Origin: Cognatundibacterium curvum
GTDB lineage: Bacteria; Pseudomonadota; Gammaproteobacteria; Burkholderiales; Burkholderiaceae_D
NCBI RefSeq assembly: GCF_014284235.1
Contig: NZ_JACOGD010000004.1
Span: forward strand, 62,001 to 126,000
Length of the DNA: 64,000 nucleotides
Direction: 5' to 3'
How positions within the stretch are numbered: the stretch's first letter is position 1; the number at the start of each line of letters is the position of its first letter. The notes below the pieces were generated by a model. It made no database searches and had not been told where the DNA came from. It was given only the letters and a program-made list of their open reading frames with translations. Below, in pieces: positions 6,827 to 16,007 of the stretch. The translations under genes and the position numbers were made by a program.

Positions 6827-8826
6827 GCCAGCGTTGCTTTAACCTGAGCGACGACGTTGTCTACGGTGAAGCCGAAATGTTTAAACAAAACGCCAGCCGG
6901 TGCAGATTCACCAAAGGTGTCGATACCAACGACTGCGCCTTCCAGACCGACATACTTGTACCAGAAGCTGGTGACGCCGGCTTCGATTGCGATGCGTGGC
7001 AAGCCTTTGCCCAATACTGCAGCCTTGTAAGCGGCATCCTGACGGTCAAACACATCAGTAGACGGCATGGAGACCACGCGTACTGCGATGCCCTGCTCTG
7101 CCAATGCAGCTGCGGATTTCACGGCCAGTTCGATTTCAGAACCGGTTGCGATCAGCACGGCTTTCGCTTCTGCTGCGTCCTGCAACACATAGCCACCACG
7201 CTGGATATCAGCGATCTGCTGCGCGCTACGTTCCTGGTAAGGCAGATTTTGACGCGAGAAAATCAAGGTGGATGGACCATCATTGCGTTTCACCGCATGG
7301 GCCCAGGCCGCTGCAGATTCCACGGTGTCGCATGGACGCCAGTTATCCAGATTCGGGATCAGGCGCATGCTGGAAATGTGTTCCACTGACTGATGGGTAG
7401 GACCATCTTCGCCCAGACCGATAGAGTCATGCGTGAAGACGAACAGGCTGCGGATTTTCATCAGCGCTGCCATGCGAATGGCATTGCGGCTGTAGTCAGA
7501 GAAAGTCAGGAAAGTCGCGCCGAAAGGAATGTAGCCGCCATGCAAAGCGATACCGTTCATGATCGCGCTCATACCGAATTCACGCACACCGTAATTGATG
7601 TGGTTACCGGCCTGATTGCCACGTACCGCGACGCACTCTTTCCAGTTAGTCAGATTAGAACCGGTCAGATCGGCAGAACCGCCGAGGAATTCAGGCAGCG
7701 ATGGCGCAAAGGCCTGAATCGCATTCTGGCTGGCTTTACGGGTTGCGATGTTTTCTTTTTTCTCTACGCAGGCAGCGATGGCATTTGCGACGACTTCATC
7801 AAAATTCGCAGGCAAATCACCTTTCATACGGCGTGTCAGTTCAGCCGCTTTTTGCGGGAACTGGGCGCTGTAAGTCGCAAACAGGGTATTCCAGGCGGCT
7901 TCATTTGCTGCGCCTTCTGCTTTCGCATCCCAGGCGCTGTAGACTTCAGCCGGGATTTCAAATGGCGCGTGGTTCCAGCCCAGATGTGCACGGACTGCAG
8001 CGACTTCTTTTTCACCCAATGCTGCACCGTGTACGTTGTGCGTGCCTTCCATGTTAGGAGAGCCTTTACCGATCACGGTTTTGCAGCAGATCAGGGTCGG
8101 TTTGTCAGACGTTTTTGCCGCTGTGATCGCTGCGTCGACTGCTTTCGCATCATGACCGTCAACAGCGCGGATCACGTTCCAGCCATAGGCTTCGAAGCGT
8201 TTTGGGGTATCGTCAGTGAACCAGCCTTCGACATGACCATCAATCGAGATGCCATTGTCATCCCAGAATGCGATCAGTTTATTCAATTGCAGCGTGCCAG
8301 CCAGCGAGCAGGCTTCGTGGGAAATGCCTTCCATCAGGCAGCCGTCACCCATGAAAACATAGGTGTGGTGATCGATCACCGGCAAACCATCCTGATTGAA
8401 TTCCGCTGCCAGCAGTTTTTCCGCCAGCGCCATACCCACCGCATTGGTGATGCCCTGACCCAGAGGGCCGGTGGTGGTTTCTACGCCCGGTGTGATGTGC
8501 ACTTCCGGATGTCCTGCAGTTTTGGAATGCAGTTGACGGAAATTGCGGATTTCATCCATCGACAGATCATAGCCAGTCAGATGCAGCAAGGAGTAATGCA
8601 GCATAGAGCCATGGCCATTCGACAAAACAAAACGGTCGCGGTTAATCCACTGAGGATGCGCTGGGTTATGACGATAATGGCCCTTCCACAATGCCACAGC
8701 GATGTCTGCCATGCCCATAGGCGCACCCGGGTGACCGGAATTGGCTTTTTGAACGGCATCCATAGACAAAACGCGCACGGCGTTTGCCATAGTGGTAAGT
8801 GTTGCTGGCTGGAGAGTTGAGATCAT
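6823..8826 (-). CDS. tkt: Transketolase
   Basis: The protein has 667 residues, the normal length. It transfers two-carbon units between sugar phosphates in the pentose-phosphate pathway, using thiamine diphosphate. Visible hallmarks: the N-terminal [27 protein letters not shown], the ThDP-binding motif GDGCLMEG followed about 30 residues later by [17 protein letters not shown] of the pyrimidine domain with its catalytic histidines, and RQNLP. No clear ribosome-binding site precedes the ATG at 8826; ATG at residue 13 is an alternative but the longer form matches the family. It overlaps the following GNAT gene by four bases and is divergent from the polyamine cluster. Confidence 0.96.
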   Translation of the reverse strand: MISTLQPATLTTMANAVRVLSMDAVQKANSGHPGAPMGMADIAVALWKGHYRHNPAHPQWINRDRFVLSNGHGSMLHYSLLHLTGYDLSMDEIRNFRQLHSKTAGHPEVHITPGVETTTGPLGQGITNAVGMALAEKLLAAEFNQDGLPVIDHHTYVFMGDGCLMEGISHEACSLAGTLQLNKLIAFWDDNGISIDGHVEGWFTDDTPKRFEAYGWNVIRAVDGHDAKAVDAAITAAKTSDKPTLICCKTVIGKGSPNMEGTHNVHGAALGEKEVAAVRAHLGWNHAPFEIPAEVYSAWDAKAEGAANEAAWNTLFATYSAQFPQKAAELTRRMKGDLPANFDEVVANAIAACVEKKENIATRKASQNAIQAFAPSLPEFLGGSADLTGSNLTNWKECVAVRGNQAGNHINYGVREFGMSAIMNGIALHGGYIPFGATFLTFSDYSRNAIRMAALMKIRSLFVFTHDSIGLGEDGPTHQSVEHISSMRLIPNLDNWRPCDTVESAAAWAHAVKRNDGPSTLIFSRQNLPYQERSAQQIADIQRGGYVLQDAAEAKAVLIATGSEIELAVKSAAALAEQGIAVRVVSMPSTDVFDRQDAAYKAAVLGKGLPRIAIEAGVTSFWYKYVGLEGAVVGIDTFGESAPAGVLFKHFGFTVDNVVAQVKATLA

Positions 8827-9024
8827 GGCAATAGATGATGTTTTGAAGAAACTGGTAAATGAAGCAATTCACGTCAAACCTGAGCGACGTTTCCGTATAG
8901 CGACAACAGTTAAGATACATGCTGTCTGTAAGTGATAACTATGATTGCACATTGTAAAGCCCGATATTTTACCAGAGCCAGACGCTCAGAATACAATTGC
9001 GGCTTTTGATCAGACCTAATCACC

Positions 9025-10272
9025 ATGGATGGCTTGCATTTAACCGCAGATTGTTTTGACTGCACGGCAGAAATGTCGCTTTTCCTGGAGGCCGACCTGT
9101 TGTCCGCCTTTGTTGCATCTTGTGTAAAAGATACCGGCCTGACACTGGTCGGCGAAAAATATGTCTCGTTTAGCAATCCCGACCAGAGCCCGGCGGGCGT
9201 CACCGGCACTGCGCTATTGGCGGAATCCCATGTGGCGCTGCATACCTGGCCGGAACTGAAGGCGGTCACACTGGATGTGTATGTCTGTAATTTCACGCAA
9301 GACAACAGCGTCAAGGCGCGTCAGTTGCTGGAATTGCTGATACAGCGCTTTGACCCGGCCCGCTGCACCCGTCAGGAGTTACAGCGCGGCAGCCCGCAAC
9401 CAGGTCTGGCGACAGAACAACTGAGCACAGCCACCCATTACCGCACACAAGTGCAACAGCGCATCATGCAAACGCAAAGCCAGTTTCAGCAGATAGAAAT
9501 CGCCGACACCCGCGATTTCGGCCGCATCATGCGCATCGATCAGGCCATGATGACGTCGGAAAAAGATGAATTCTTTTACCATGAAAATCTGGTGCATCCG
9601 GCCGCCATCACCCATCCCGAACCAAAAACCGCACTGATTATCGGCGGTGGCGACGGTGGCTCCAGCCGTCAGTTACTCAAGCATCCAAGCATAGAACGCA
9701 TAGTATTGTGTGAAATCGATGAAGAAGTGGTCAGCATCGCCCGTGAGTATCTGCCTTCCATCCATCAGGGTGCGCTGAACGATGCCAAGGTGGAACATGT
9801 GTATACGGATGGTTTTGCCTATGTGCAAAACTCGGATGAACAGTTTGATCTGATCTTGCTGGACCTGACCGACCCACTGAGTCCCGACGGCAGCAGTCTC
9901 GCAGCGACTTGCATGACAGAGGATTTTTTCCGCCAATGTTGCGCCAGACTCACAACGCAAGGCATGCTGGTCATGCATTTGGGCAGTCCTTTCTACCACC
10001 CACAACGCTATCGTGACACCTTGCACAAACTGGCTGCGGCCTTCCCACTGATAAGGCCCTACTCTGTATTCATCCCTTTATACGGCGCAGAATGGGGCAT
10101 GGCGGTCGCCAGCCTGGCTGCCGATCCCATTGCACTGACAGGATCAACGGTAAAGAAACGTATCGAACACCGTGGCTTGCAAAACTGCAATTATTACAAT
10201 GAGCAAACTCATCAGGCGCTGTTTGCGATACCCAATTACCTGCGTGACCTGATGCCAGACCAAAAAATATAG
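9025..10272 (+). CDS. Fused AdoMet decarboxylase-spermidine synthase
   Basis: The protein has 415 residues and two enzymes in one chain. Residues 1-115 are a class 1B S-adenosylmethionine decarboxylase (SpeD): GLHLTADCFDC, the self-cleavage site ESHVALHTWPE (Glu67/Ser68, Ser68 becoming the pyruvoyl group), His73 and Cys88. Residues about 137-415 are a spermidine synthase (SpeE): IDQAMMTSEKDEFFYHE, GGGDGG at 207-212 and LLDLTDP with the catalytic Asp. Together they would make decarboxylated AdoMet and pass its aminopropyl group to putrescine or another diamine. The ribosome-binding site is weak. It leads a tight four-gene plus-strand cluster (2-base gap to the next gene). SpeD-SpeE fusions are known but uncommon. 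Confidence 0.93.
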   Translation: MDGLHLTADCFDCTAEMSLFLEADLLSAFVASCVKDTGLTLVGEKYVSFSNPDQSPAGVTGTALLAESHVALHTWPELKAVTLDVYVCNFTQDNSVKARQLLELLIQRFDPARCTRQELQRGSPQPGLATEQLSTATHYRTQVQQRIMQTQSQFQQIEIADTRDFGRIMRIDQAMMTSEKDEFFYHENLVHPAAITHPEPKTALIIGGGDGGSSRQLLKHPSIERIVLCEIDEEVVSIAREYLPSIHQGALNDAKVEHVYTDGFAYVQNSDEQFDLILLDLTDPLSPDGSSLAATCMTEDFFRQCCARLTTQGMLVMHLGSPFYHPQRYRDTLHKLAAAFPLIRPYSVFIPLYGAEWGMAVASLAADPIALTGSTVKKRIEHRGLQNCNYYNEQTHQALFAIPNYLRDLMPDQKI

Positions 10273-10274
10273 GA

Positions 10275-10775
10275 ATGATCGTGAAGAAACATGCGTGTAA
10301 GGACGCTCAGTCCAGCAGGCGACGCGCCAGCAAGGCATTGCCCTTGCTGCTGGCGGGCAGTGCCAGCCTGGTTGCCTGCAGCGAGCAGCCGGTGCAGGAA
10401 CTGACCCAGATCCGGGATGAATATCAAAACATAGAAGATTGCCGCAAAGACTGGGGCGAAGGCCCGGCCTGCGAACTGCAGCCAGGCAGCAATTTGCAGG
10501 AAGCGGCACTGGCGCCAGCGTCCAGCACCACTACTTCCGGCACCAGTAGCTATACCAGCTCGGGCTCGCACGGCTACTACGGTGGTGGCGGCCATTATCT
10601 GGGCCCCAGCTATATTGCCGGGGAACGCGAAGCCAGCCGTCAAAGTATGGGCTTGCGTAACTCCCAGTCCGATCATGCGAGTGGCCATAGTGTGAGCCGT
10701 AGCCCGGGCGGACGCGGCGCGGTCAGCCGTGGCGGTTTTGGCGGCTCGGCCCATAGTCATTCAGGAGGTGGTTAA
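10275..10775 (+). CDS. DUF1190 (YgiB-like) lipoprotein
   Basis: The protein has about 166 residues. A GTG at 10281 is better placed after the AGGA at 10271-10274 than the ATG at 10275, so the true start may be two codons later. A lipobox (SLVAC, Cys35) follows a basic head and a hydrophobic segment. Then come QIRDEYQNIEDCRKDWGEG, typical of DUF1190, and a long Ser/Gly/Tyr/His-rich tail (GYYGGGGHYLGP, RGGFGGSAHSHSGGG) that ends in three glycines. In E. coli, ygiB-ygiC and yjfM-yjfC pair this family with the same ligase family found next door. The glycine-ending tail could be the peptide that the ligase modifies; that is inference. Confidence 0.85.
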   Translation: MIVKKHACKDAQSSRRRASKALPLLLAGSASLVACSEQPVQELTQIRDEYQNIEDCRKDWGEGPACELQPGSNLQEAALAPASSTTTSGTSSYTSSGSHGYYGGGGHYLGPSYIAGEREASRQSMGLRNSQSDHASGHSVSRSPGGRGAVSRGGFGGSAHSHSGGG

Positions 10776-11905
10776 TGGAACGCATCAGCTTACAGCCGCG
10801 CAGCGGCTGGCAACAACAATTCGAACAACTGGGCTTCAGCTACCACTCTATCGACGGCCTGTACTGGGATGAGCGTTATGCCTACCGCTTTACCGAACAG
10901 CAAATCGACGTATTGGAACAAGCGACTGAAGACCTGCATCAGATGTGCCTGCAAGCCGTCGATCATGTACTGCGTCACGGCATGCAGGAACGCTTCAGCA
11001 TTCCACCCAATTTCTGGCAACGCGTGGAACAAAGCTGGCGTGAGCGCGAGTTCTCACTGTACGGCCGTTTTGATCTGAGCTGGAATGGTCAGGGTGCACC
11101 GAAAATGCTGCAATACAATGCCGACACACCGACCGGCCTGGTCGAATCCAGCGTGGCGCAATGGTATTGGTTGCAGGATGTATTTCCGGACGCGGATCAG
11201 TTCAACTCCATCCATGAAAAACTGATCGCACAATGGCAGCGCTTCCCGCATAAGGGCATGCTGCATTTCGCCTGCATCATGCAGAACGAAGAGGATGAGG
11301 GCAATCTGTCTTATCTCCGAGATACCGCGATTCAGGCCGGACTGACCACACGCCAGCTGTGTGTAGAACAAATAGGCTGGGATGCGCAACGTGCACGTCT
11401 GGTTGATGACGTCGACCTGGTCATCGATAATCTGTTCAAACTCTATCCCTGGGAATGGCTGAGCCGCGAAGCGTTTTCAACACACCTGGAACAGCCAGAC
11501 ACGCGCATCATAGAACCGGCCTGGAAAATGATTTTATCGAACAAGGCGATCCTGCCGGTACTGTGGGAATTATTCCCCGGCCATCCGAATCTCTTGCCCG
11601 CCTTTTTCGACCGCTGGCGCATACAAGGCGATTATGTGAAAAAACCCTTGTATTCACGTGAAGGTGAAAATATCTCGATTTATCGTGGCAGCGAGGTGAT
11701 CCATACCGATGGCGAATATGGCGCAGAGGGCTATGTATATCAGGCATTTGCACCACAGGCTTTTTTTGACGATGGCATCACACCGGCATACACCTCGATA
11801 GGCTCCTGGGTCATCGGCGATCAGGCGGCCGGCATAGGCATACGTGAGGATGCAACCCTGATTACCAAGAATACCAGCCGTTTTGTCCCCCACTATTTTG
11901 AATAA
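10775..11905 (+). CDS. ygiC: Glutathionylspermidine synthase-like ATP-grasp ligase (YgiC family)
   Basis: The protein has 376 residues, the size of YgiC/YjfC proteins, which consist only of the C-terminal synthetase domain of glutathionylspermidine synthetase without its amidase. Family features: GRFDLSWNGQGAPKMLQYNADTPTGLVES, LYPWEWLS, EPAWKMILSNKAILPVLWELFPGHP split over residues near 250-275, and YVKKPLYSREGENI. The family is expected to join a carboxylate to an amine at the cost of ATP. The ATG overlaps the previous stop by one base (TAATG) and has AGGAGG eight bases upstream, so production is coupled to the DUF1190 lipoprotein. The neighbouring spermidine synthase suggests a polyamine as the amine substrate. 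Confidence 0.92.
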   Translation: MERISLQPRSGWQQQFEQLGFSYHSIDGLYWDERYAYRFTEQQIDVLEQATEDLHQMCLQAVDHVLRHGMQERFSIPPNFWQRVEQSWREREFSLYGRFDLSWNGQGAPKMLQYNADTPTGLVESSVAQWYWLQDVFPDADQFNSIHEKLIAQWQRFPHKGMLHFACIMQNEEDEGNLSYLRDTAIQAGLTTRQLCVEQIGWDAQRARLVDDVDLVIDNLFKLYPWEWLSREAFSTHLEQPDTRIIEPAWKMILSNKAILPVLWELFPGHPNLLPAFFDRWRIQGDYVKKPLYSREGENISIYRGSEVIHTDGEYGAEGYVYQAFAPQAFFDDGITPAYTSIGSWVIGDQAAGIGIREDATLITKNTSRFVPHYFE

Positions 11906-11917
11906 GAAAGTCTGCGT

Positions 11918-12325
11918 ATGAGTTCTCATTTTTTCAACAGCGGCCTGAGTGCATTTTTCAGCCACTTCCTGATCGCCATGTTACTGCTCGCGCTGTTCAT
12001 CGCGATTTATGTACGCATTACACCGTACAAGGAAATCACGCTGATACGCGCTGGCAATGTCGCAGCAGCCATCAGCTTATCCGGCTCCATGTTGGGATTT
12101 GCGATAGCACTGGCTTCCGCCATTGCCAACAGCATCAGCTTATTCGACATGCTGACCTGGGGCTCGATCGCGCTGGTGGTGCAATTGCTCGCGTTTTTAC
12201 TCACCCGCATCATGCTGCCGGATATCGTGTCCGACATCCCGCAAAACAAAACCGCTTCCGGTATTTTCCTGGGTGCTGCCAGTTTCGCACTGGGTTTGCT
12301 GAATGCAGCTTGTATGACTTACTGA
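11918..12325 (+). CDS. DUF350 (YjfL-like) membrane protein
   Basis: The protein has 135 residues with four hydrophobic segments (about 16-32, 46-68, 77-97 and 112-131), matching the DUF350 pattern; the stretch YKEITLIRAGNVAAAISLSGSMLGFAIAL is typical, as is GIFLGAASFALGLLNAACM. DUF350 proteins are inner-membrane proteins of unknown function that co-occur with YgiC/YjfC ligases and DUF1190 proteins (E. coli yjfL-yjfM-yjfC). It starts 12 bases after the ligase and ends the cluster. A role in moving or anchoring the modified product is a guess. Confidence 0.88.
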   Translation: MSSHFFNSGLSAFFSHFLIAMLLLALFIAIYVRITPYKEITLIRAGNVAAAISLSGSMLGFAIALASAIANSISLFDMLTWGSIALVVQLLAFLLTRIMLPDIVSDIPQNKTASGIFLGAASFALGLLNAACMTY

Positions 12326-12604
12326 GAGCGGAGCTGGGTTACTTAACTTCAATTACCGTTAGGTAGCCTCTGCTTGCGTTCACCAAACACAAGGAAATCA
12401 AATACCTTGTATTCGCGCGCTCATTTTTTCGTTATTTATACAAAAATAATAAGATTACTCATCATATTATTTAATATAATTAAATTTTAATACTAAAAAA
12501 GAAAAATATTTTTCTTAGATCATCATTCTAAGAATGATTCCCTCGGCTCTGCGATATTCAAAGAAAATCCAATTGCAGACAAAAATTGAATTATGAGGCC
12601 GTTT
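12326..12604. promoter_or_regulatory. AT-rich intergenic region before S9 gene
   Basis: A strongly AT-rich stretch (12400-12530) with inverted repeats such as AAGAAAAATATTTTTCTT and ATCATTCTAAGAATGAT. It separates the polyamine cluster from the S9 gene and probably carries the promoter of the latter; no single promoter can be fixed. Confidence 0.4.
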
Positions 12605-14551
12605 ATGAAGTTGTATCGTCTGCTGATTGCAGCACTTCTCAGCTTTAATTTTTGTTCCGCCACTCAAGCCATAGAAAAAATATCTCTTGAGAATTTCATT
12701 AAATTTGACAAGTTTTCTCAACCTCGCATTTCGCCTGATGGCAAACACATTGCTTTGATACTAAATGTACAAAACGAAGAGCGTTTGGTTCCAGTCATGT
12801 CGGTGTTTGAACTGCCGGGATTTAAATTAAAAAGCATGGTGCGCATGTCGGCTTTCGAAGTACCCGGGAATTTTGTATGGCTCAACAATCAGCGCATCCT
12901 GGTGGAAAAAGCTGATGAAAGAGGCTCACAAGAAGGACCAGAGTGGACCGGTGAAATCCTGGCTTTTGATCTTGATGGCGGAAAACAAGAATACCTTTAT
13001 GGCTACAGAATGTTTAAGCAGTCATCAAAAGGCAATAAATATCAAAATGACTATAGTTTTGGCTATATAGAATATATACCAAACAATAGTGACGGGAAAT
13101 TTTACGTAGGTGCTCAATACTGGGACCGGGAATATACAAGTCTTTACGAGATCAATGCCAATAATGCTTCCAGAAAATTAATTGCAGATATTCCGCAAAG
13201 TGGATTACGTTTTACTTTTAACAACGATGGAATCCCCGTTTTTGCACACGGGACAGACAAAGATTTCAAACCGGTTTTATTCCAAAAAGTACAAAATCAG
13301 TGGATAAAAATAACGGATATAGAGTTAGGACTCAGATTCTCGCCATTGATGTTCACGTTAGACAATAGCGAGTTTTTTGCGCTATTTAGTCAAAATGGGG
13401 AACCTGCAAAAATCGTCCGCCAGAATCTACTGACAAAACAAAGGAAAGTAGTTACCGACAATATTGAAAGCAGTATCATTGAATGGGAGCACGATAATAC
13501 TCAAAAGAAAATTTTCTCATATTCAACCGGTATCGGAAAACCGGTAACTCACTATATCGACTTGGACTCTGAAGACGCTCAACTTCATCAGGCGATTTCC
13601 AAGCAATTCCCTGGCGAGTTTGTAAGCCTCTTGAGCACAACTCAAGACCGGCGTCACGTCCTTTTCAAAGTCAGGAATGACAAAGACCCAGGAACTTACT
13701 ACCTATTTGATAAAAACACCAAAAAAGCGGATATTTTATTCATTGCAGCGGATCATCTTGAACCAGACAATATGGCCACCAGAGAGCCCATTCAATTCGA
13801 AGCGAGGGACGGGCTCAAATTACATGGTTACCTGACTATGCATCCTGTCTCAGATGGAAAAAAACGGCCTTTGATTTTGCTGCCACACGGCGGTCCTAAT
13901 TATTCAAATGATTGGTTTTTCGATCACAATGCTCAATTCCTTGCCAATCGGGGCTACGCTGTACTCCAAGTCAACTTTAGAGGCTCAGGTGGACGAGGTA
14001 TTGCATTTGAACAGTCTGGTTACAAGCATTGGGGCGACAAAATGCAATACGACTTAATTGATGGCGTAAAATGGGCGATTAAGCAACCTGGCATTGACGG
14101 AGATAAAGTTTGTTCCTTCGGTAAAGGCTATGGGGCATATGCATCAATGATGGTTACGATGATCGAACCTGATATGTTTAAGTGCGCAATTGGATATGCC
14201 GGCTTTTACGATTTGCCTCTCGCCTATACAGGCAATACCGGCGAAGACAATGAAAAAATGCGTCGAATACTGTTAAAACATGTAGGAAACGATCTGGAGG
14301 AATTAAAAAAGATATCTCCAAGCTACCAGGCAAACAAGATTTCCGTACCCGTCTTTATTGCACACGGTGACGCAGACGCTATTGCGCCTGCGACCCAAGC
14401 CAACTCTATGCGCAATGCATTGAATAGCGCAAACAAACCATATGAATGGATGCTCGCTAAGAATGAAGGTCACGGATTTTACGCGACTAAAAATCTGAAA
14501 GAGTTCTACGAAAGACTGGAACAGTTCCTGGCCAAGCATCTCGGTCAATAA
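12605..14551 (+). CDS. S9-family prolyl oligopeptidase-like protein lacking the catalytic Ser
   Basis: The protein has 648 residues. The ATG at 12605 is chosen over 12593 because GAGG lies just upstream and a signal peptide follows (LLIAALLSFNFCSATQA). Residues about 25-380 form a beta-propeller-like domain; 390-648 are an alpha/beta hydrolase domain with the oxyanion-region PHGGPNYSNDW and NFRGSGGRG. The nucleophile motif, normally G-x-S-x-G-G, reads FGKGYGAYAS: codon GGC at 14126-14128 puts Gly at residue 508. Asp591 (HGDADAIAP) and His623 (NEGHGFY) are kept. The protein is thus probably inactive as a peptidase, or very recently inactivated, since one base change would restore AGC. It is AT-richer than its neighbours. 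Confidence 0.9.
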   Translation: MKLYRLLIAALLSFNFCSATQAIEKISLENFIKFDKFSQPRISPDGKHIALILNVQNEERLVPVMSVFELPGFKLKSMVRMSAFEVPGNFVWLNNQRILVEKADERGSQEGPEWTGEILAFDLDGGKQEYLYGYRMFKQSSKGNKYQNDYSFGYIEYIPNNSDGKFYVGAQYWDREYTSLYEINANNASRKLIADIPQSGLRFTFNNDGIPVFAHGTDKDFKPVLFQKVQNQWIKITDIELGLRFSPLMFTLDNSEFFALFSQNGEPAKIVRQNLLTKQRKVVTDNIESSIIEWEHDNTQKKIFSYSTGIGKPVTHYIDLDSEDAQLHQAISKQFPGEFVSLLSTTQDRRHVLFKVRNDKDPGTYYLFDKNTKKADILFIAADHLEPDNMATREPIQFEARDGLKLHGYLTMHPVSDGKKRPLILLPHGGPNYSNDWFFDHNAQFLANRGYAVLQVNFRGSGGRGIAFEQSGYKHWGDKMQYDLIDGVKWAIKQPGIDGDKVCSFGKGYGAYASMMVTMIEPDMFKCAIGYAGFYDLPLAYTGNTGEDNEKMRRILLKHVGNDLEELKKISPSYQANKISVPVFIAHGDADAIAPATQANSMRNALNSANKPYEWMLAKNEGHGFYATKNLKEFYERLEQFLAKHLGQ

Positions 14552-14560
14552 TCCTTTAAA

Positions 14561-14582
14561 GGGGATGTCGCCCGGCATCCCC
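14561..14582 (+). terminator. Hairpin after S9 gene
   Basis: GGGGATG (14561-14567) pairs with CATCCCC (14576-14582) ten bases after the S9 stop codon. No T run follows, so termination is uncertain. Confidence 0.4.
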
Positions 14583-14636
14583 TGCCTTATAATCCCGCCT
14601 AACTTCAGCTTACCGGCCCTCGCGCCTTGTCTTGCC

Positions 14637-15362
14637 ATGCCACGCTTTTACTGCCCGCTGCCGCTTGCTATCGGCGCCATGATAGATCTTCCCACTGATG
14701 TCGCGCACCATGTGTTTGTGTTACGTCTGCAGAATGGTGACAACATAGAACTGATGAATGGTGAAGGTGGCAGTTATATCGCGACCCTGACCCAGATAGA
14801 AAAAAAGCGTGCCAGCGCCGAGGTCAAATTATTTTTGCCGGAAGAAGTCGAATTGCCCTACGCGCTGAATCTGGCGCAGGCTTTGCCTGAGGGGAGCAAG
14901 ATGGACTGGATTATAGAAAAAGCGGTAGAGCTGGGAGCCAGCTCGATACAGCCGCTGGCGGCCAGGCGCTCTGTGGTTAAACTCAGTGCTGAACGCGCAG
15001 AAAAGAAAATGCAGCACTGGCAAGGCGTGATCATCGCCGCCTCTGAACAATCGGGACGCAACCGCCTTGCGCAATTACATGAGCCACAAGACATCACACA
15101 GTGGCTGACCCAAACTGATATGCACCAGCGCATCATGCTGTCGCCACGCGCAGACAGCTCGCTGGCTGACTGGGCCAGACATCATCCGCCGCAGGCTGTC
15201 AGTCTGCTGATCGGCCCGGAAGGCGGATTAAGCGCGGAAGAAGAAACACTGGCAACGCGTCAGGGTGTGCTGTCACTGTCTATGGGGCCACGCATACTGC
15301 GGACAGAAACAGCCGGCCTGGCCGCAATCGCTATCCTGAATGCGGCCTGGGGTGGAATGTAG
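14637..15362 (+). CDS. rsmE: 16S rRNA (uracil-1498-N3) methyltransferase
   Basis: The protein has 241 residues, the normal length. It methylates U1498 of 16S rRNA with AdoMet. The ATG at 14637 gives the family start MPRFYCP; upstream codons in frame do not. The N-terminal PUA-like part (HHVFVLRLQNGDNIELMNGEGG) is followed by a SPOUT domain with the LPEGSKMDWIIEKAVELGA and the knot motifs LLIGPEGGLS and LSMGPRILRTETAGLAAI. A TATAAT box lies at 14588-14593 but without a good -35 element. Confidence 0.95.
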   Translation: MPRFYCPLPLAIGAMIDLPTDVAHHVFVLRLQNGDNIELMNGEGGSYIATLTQIEKKRASAEVKLFLPEEVELPYALNLAQALPEGSKMDWIIEKAVELGASSIQPLAARRSVVKLSAERAEKKMQHWQGVIIAASEQSGRNRLAQLHEPQDITQWLTQTDMHQRIMLSPRADSSLADWARHHPPQAVSLLIGPEGGLSAEEETLATRQGVLSLSMGPRILRTETAGLAAIAILNAAWGGM

Positions 15363-15484
15363 AAAAAAGTCAATTTCATACAGATTTAACAAAGCAGCCA
15401 GTATTTCCCATTTACACTCTGCGGGTTTCAAACGCACCGCAGGTGCACACTCTCTCAAACTTCAGTCAAACACAGGTGGGAAAA

Positions 15485-15913
15485 ATGGGCTTATTCGATA
15501 CAGCATTATCCATGTTAGGCAACGCTAATTCTGCTGAAGGTGGCGGTCAGTCTGCTCTGATACAGGCAGCACTTGGCTTGCTGAATCAAGGCGGTCAAGG
15601 AGAGACTGGCGGACTGCAAGGTCTGCTGTCTCAGTTTCAACAGGCAGGCCTGGGCGATGTCGTCGCCAGCTGGGTCGGTACCGGTCAGAATTTGCCGATT
15701 TCTGCCGAACAAATCCAACAAGTACTGGGCAATGGTCAGCTTGCACAGTTAGCTGAATCTGCCGGTATCCCGCACGATGGTATTGCCGGTCAGCTCGCCA
15801 GCATGCTGCCAGGTCTGATTGATCATCTGACGCCTAACGGTGAAGTACCGGAAGCTGGTAAGTTCGATGCATCCAGCGTATTGCAAGGTCTGAGCTCTTT
15901 ATTCAGCAAATAA
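15485..15913 (+). CDS. YidB-like DUF937 protein
   Basis: The protein has 142 residues. The ATG at 15485 follows AGGTGG and gives the family-typical start MGLFDTALSMLGN. A Gly/Gln-rich stretch (LLNQGGQGETGG) precedes LLSQFQQAGLGDVVASWVGTGQNLPIS and IQQVLG, the DUF937 signature found in YidB of enterobacteria. Members are cytoplasmic, of unknown function. A bidirectional terminator follows, separating it from the convergent PHP gene. Confidence 0.88.
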   Translation: MGLFDTALSMLGNANSAEGGGQSALIQAALGLLNQGGQGETGGLQGLLSQFQQAGLGDVVASWVGTGQNLPISAEQIQQVLGNGQLAQLAESAGIPHDGIAGQLASMLPGLIDHLTPNGEVPEAGKFDASSVLQGLSSLFSK

Positions 15914-15948
15914 TCATTTGCCCTTAGCTGATGTAATCAGCACAGCGG

Positions 15949-15988
15949 AAAAAATCCCGCAACAGCCAAAAGCTGTGCGGGATTTTTT
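15949..15988. terminator. Bidirectional terminator
   Basis: AAAAAATCCCGCA and ACAGC (15949-15966) pair with GCTGT and GCGGGATTTTTT (15972-15988). It serves the YidB-like gene on the plus strand and the PHP gene on the minus strand. Confidence 0.9.
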
Positions 15989-16007
15989 ATGGATGGATCT
16001 GCTGTGA

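Noticed and set aside
7393-8820. Long open frame opposite tkt (475 codons)
   Set aside because: It is antisense to transketolase and has the Cys/Arg/Phe-rich composition of a shadow frame with no family motif.
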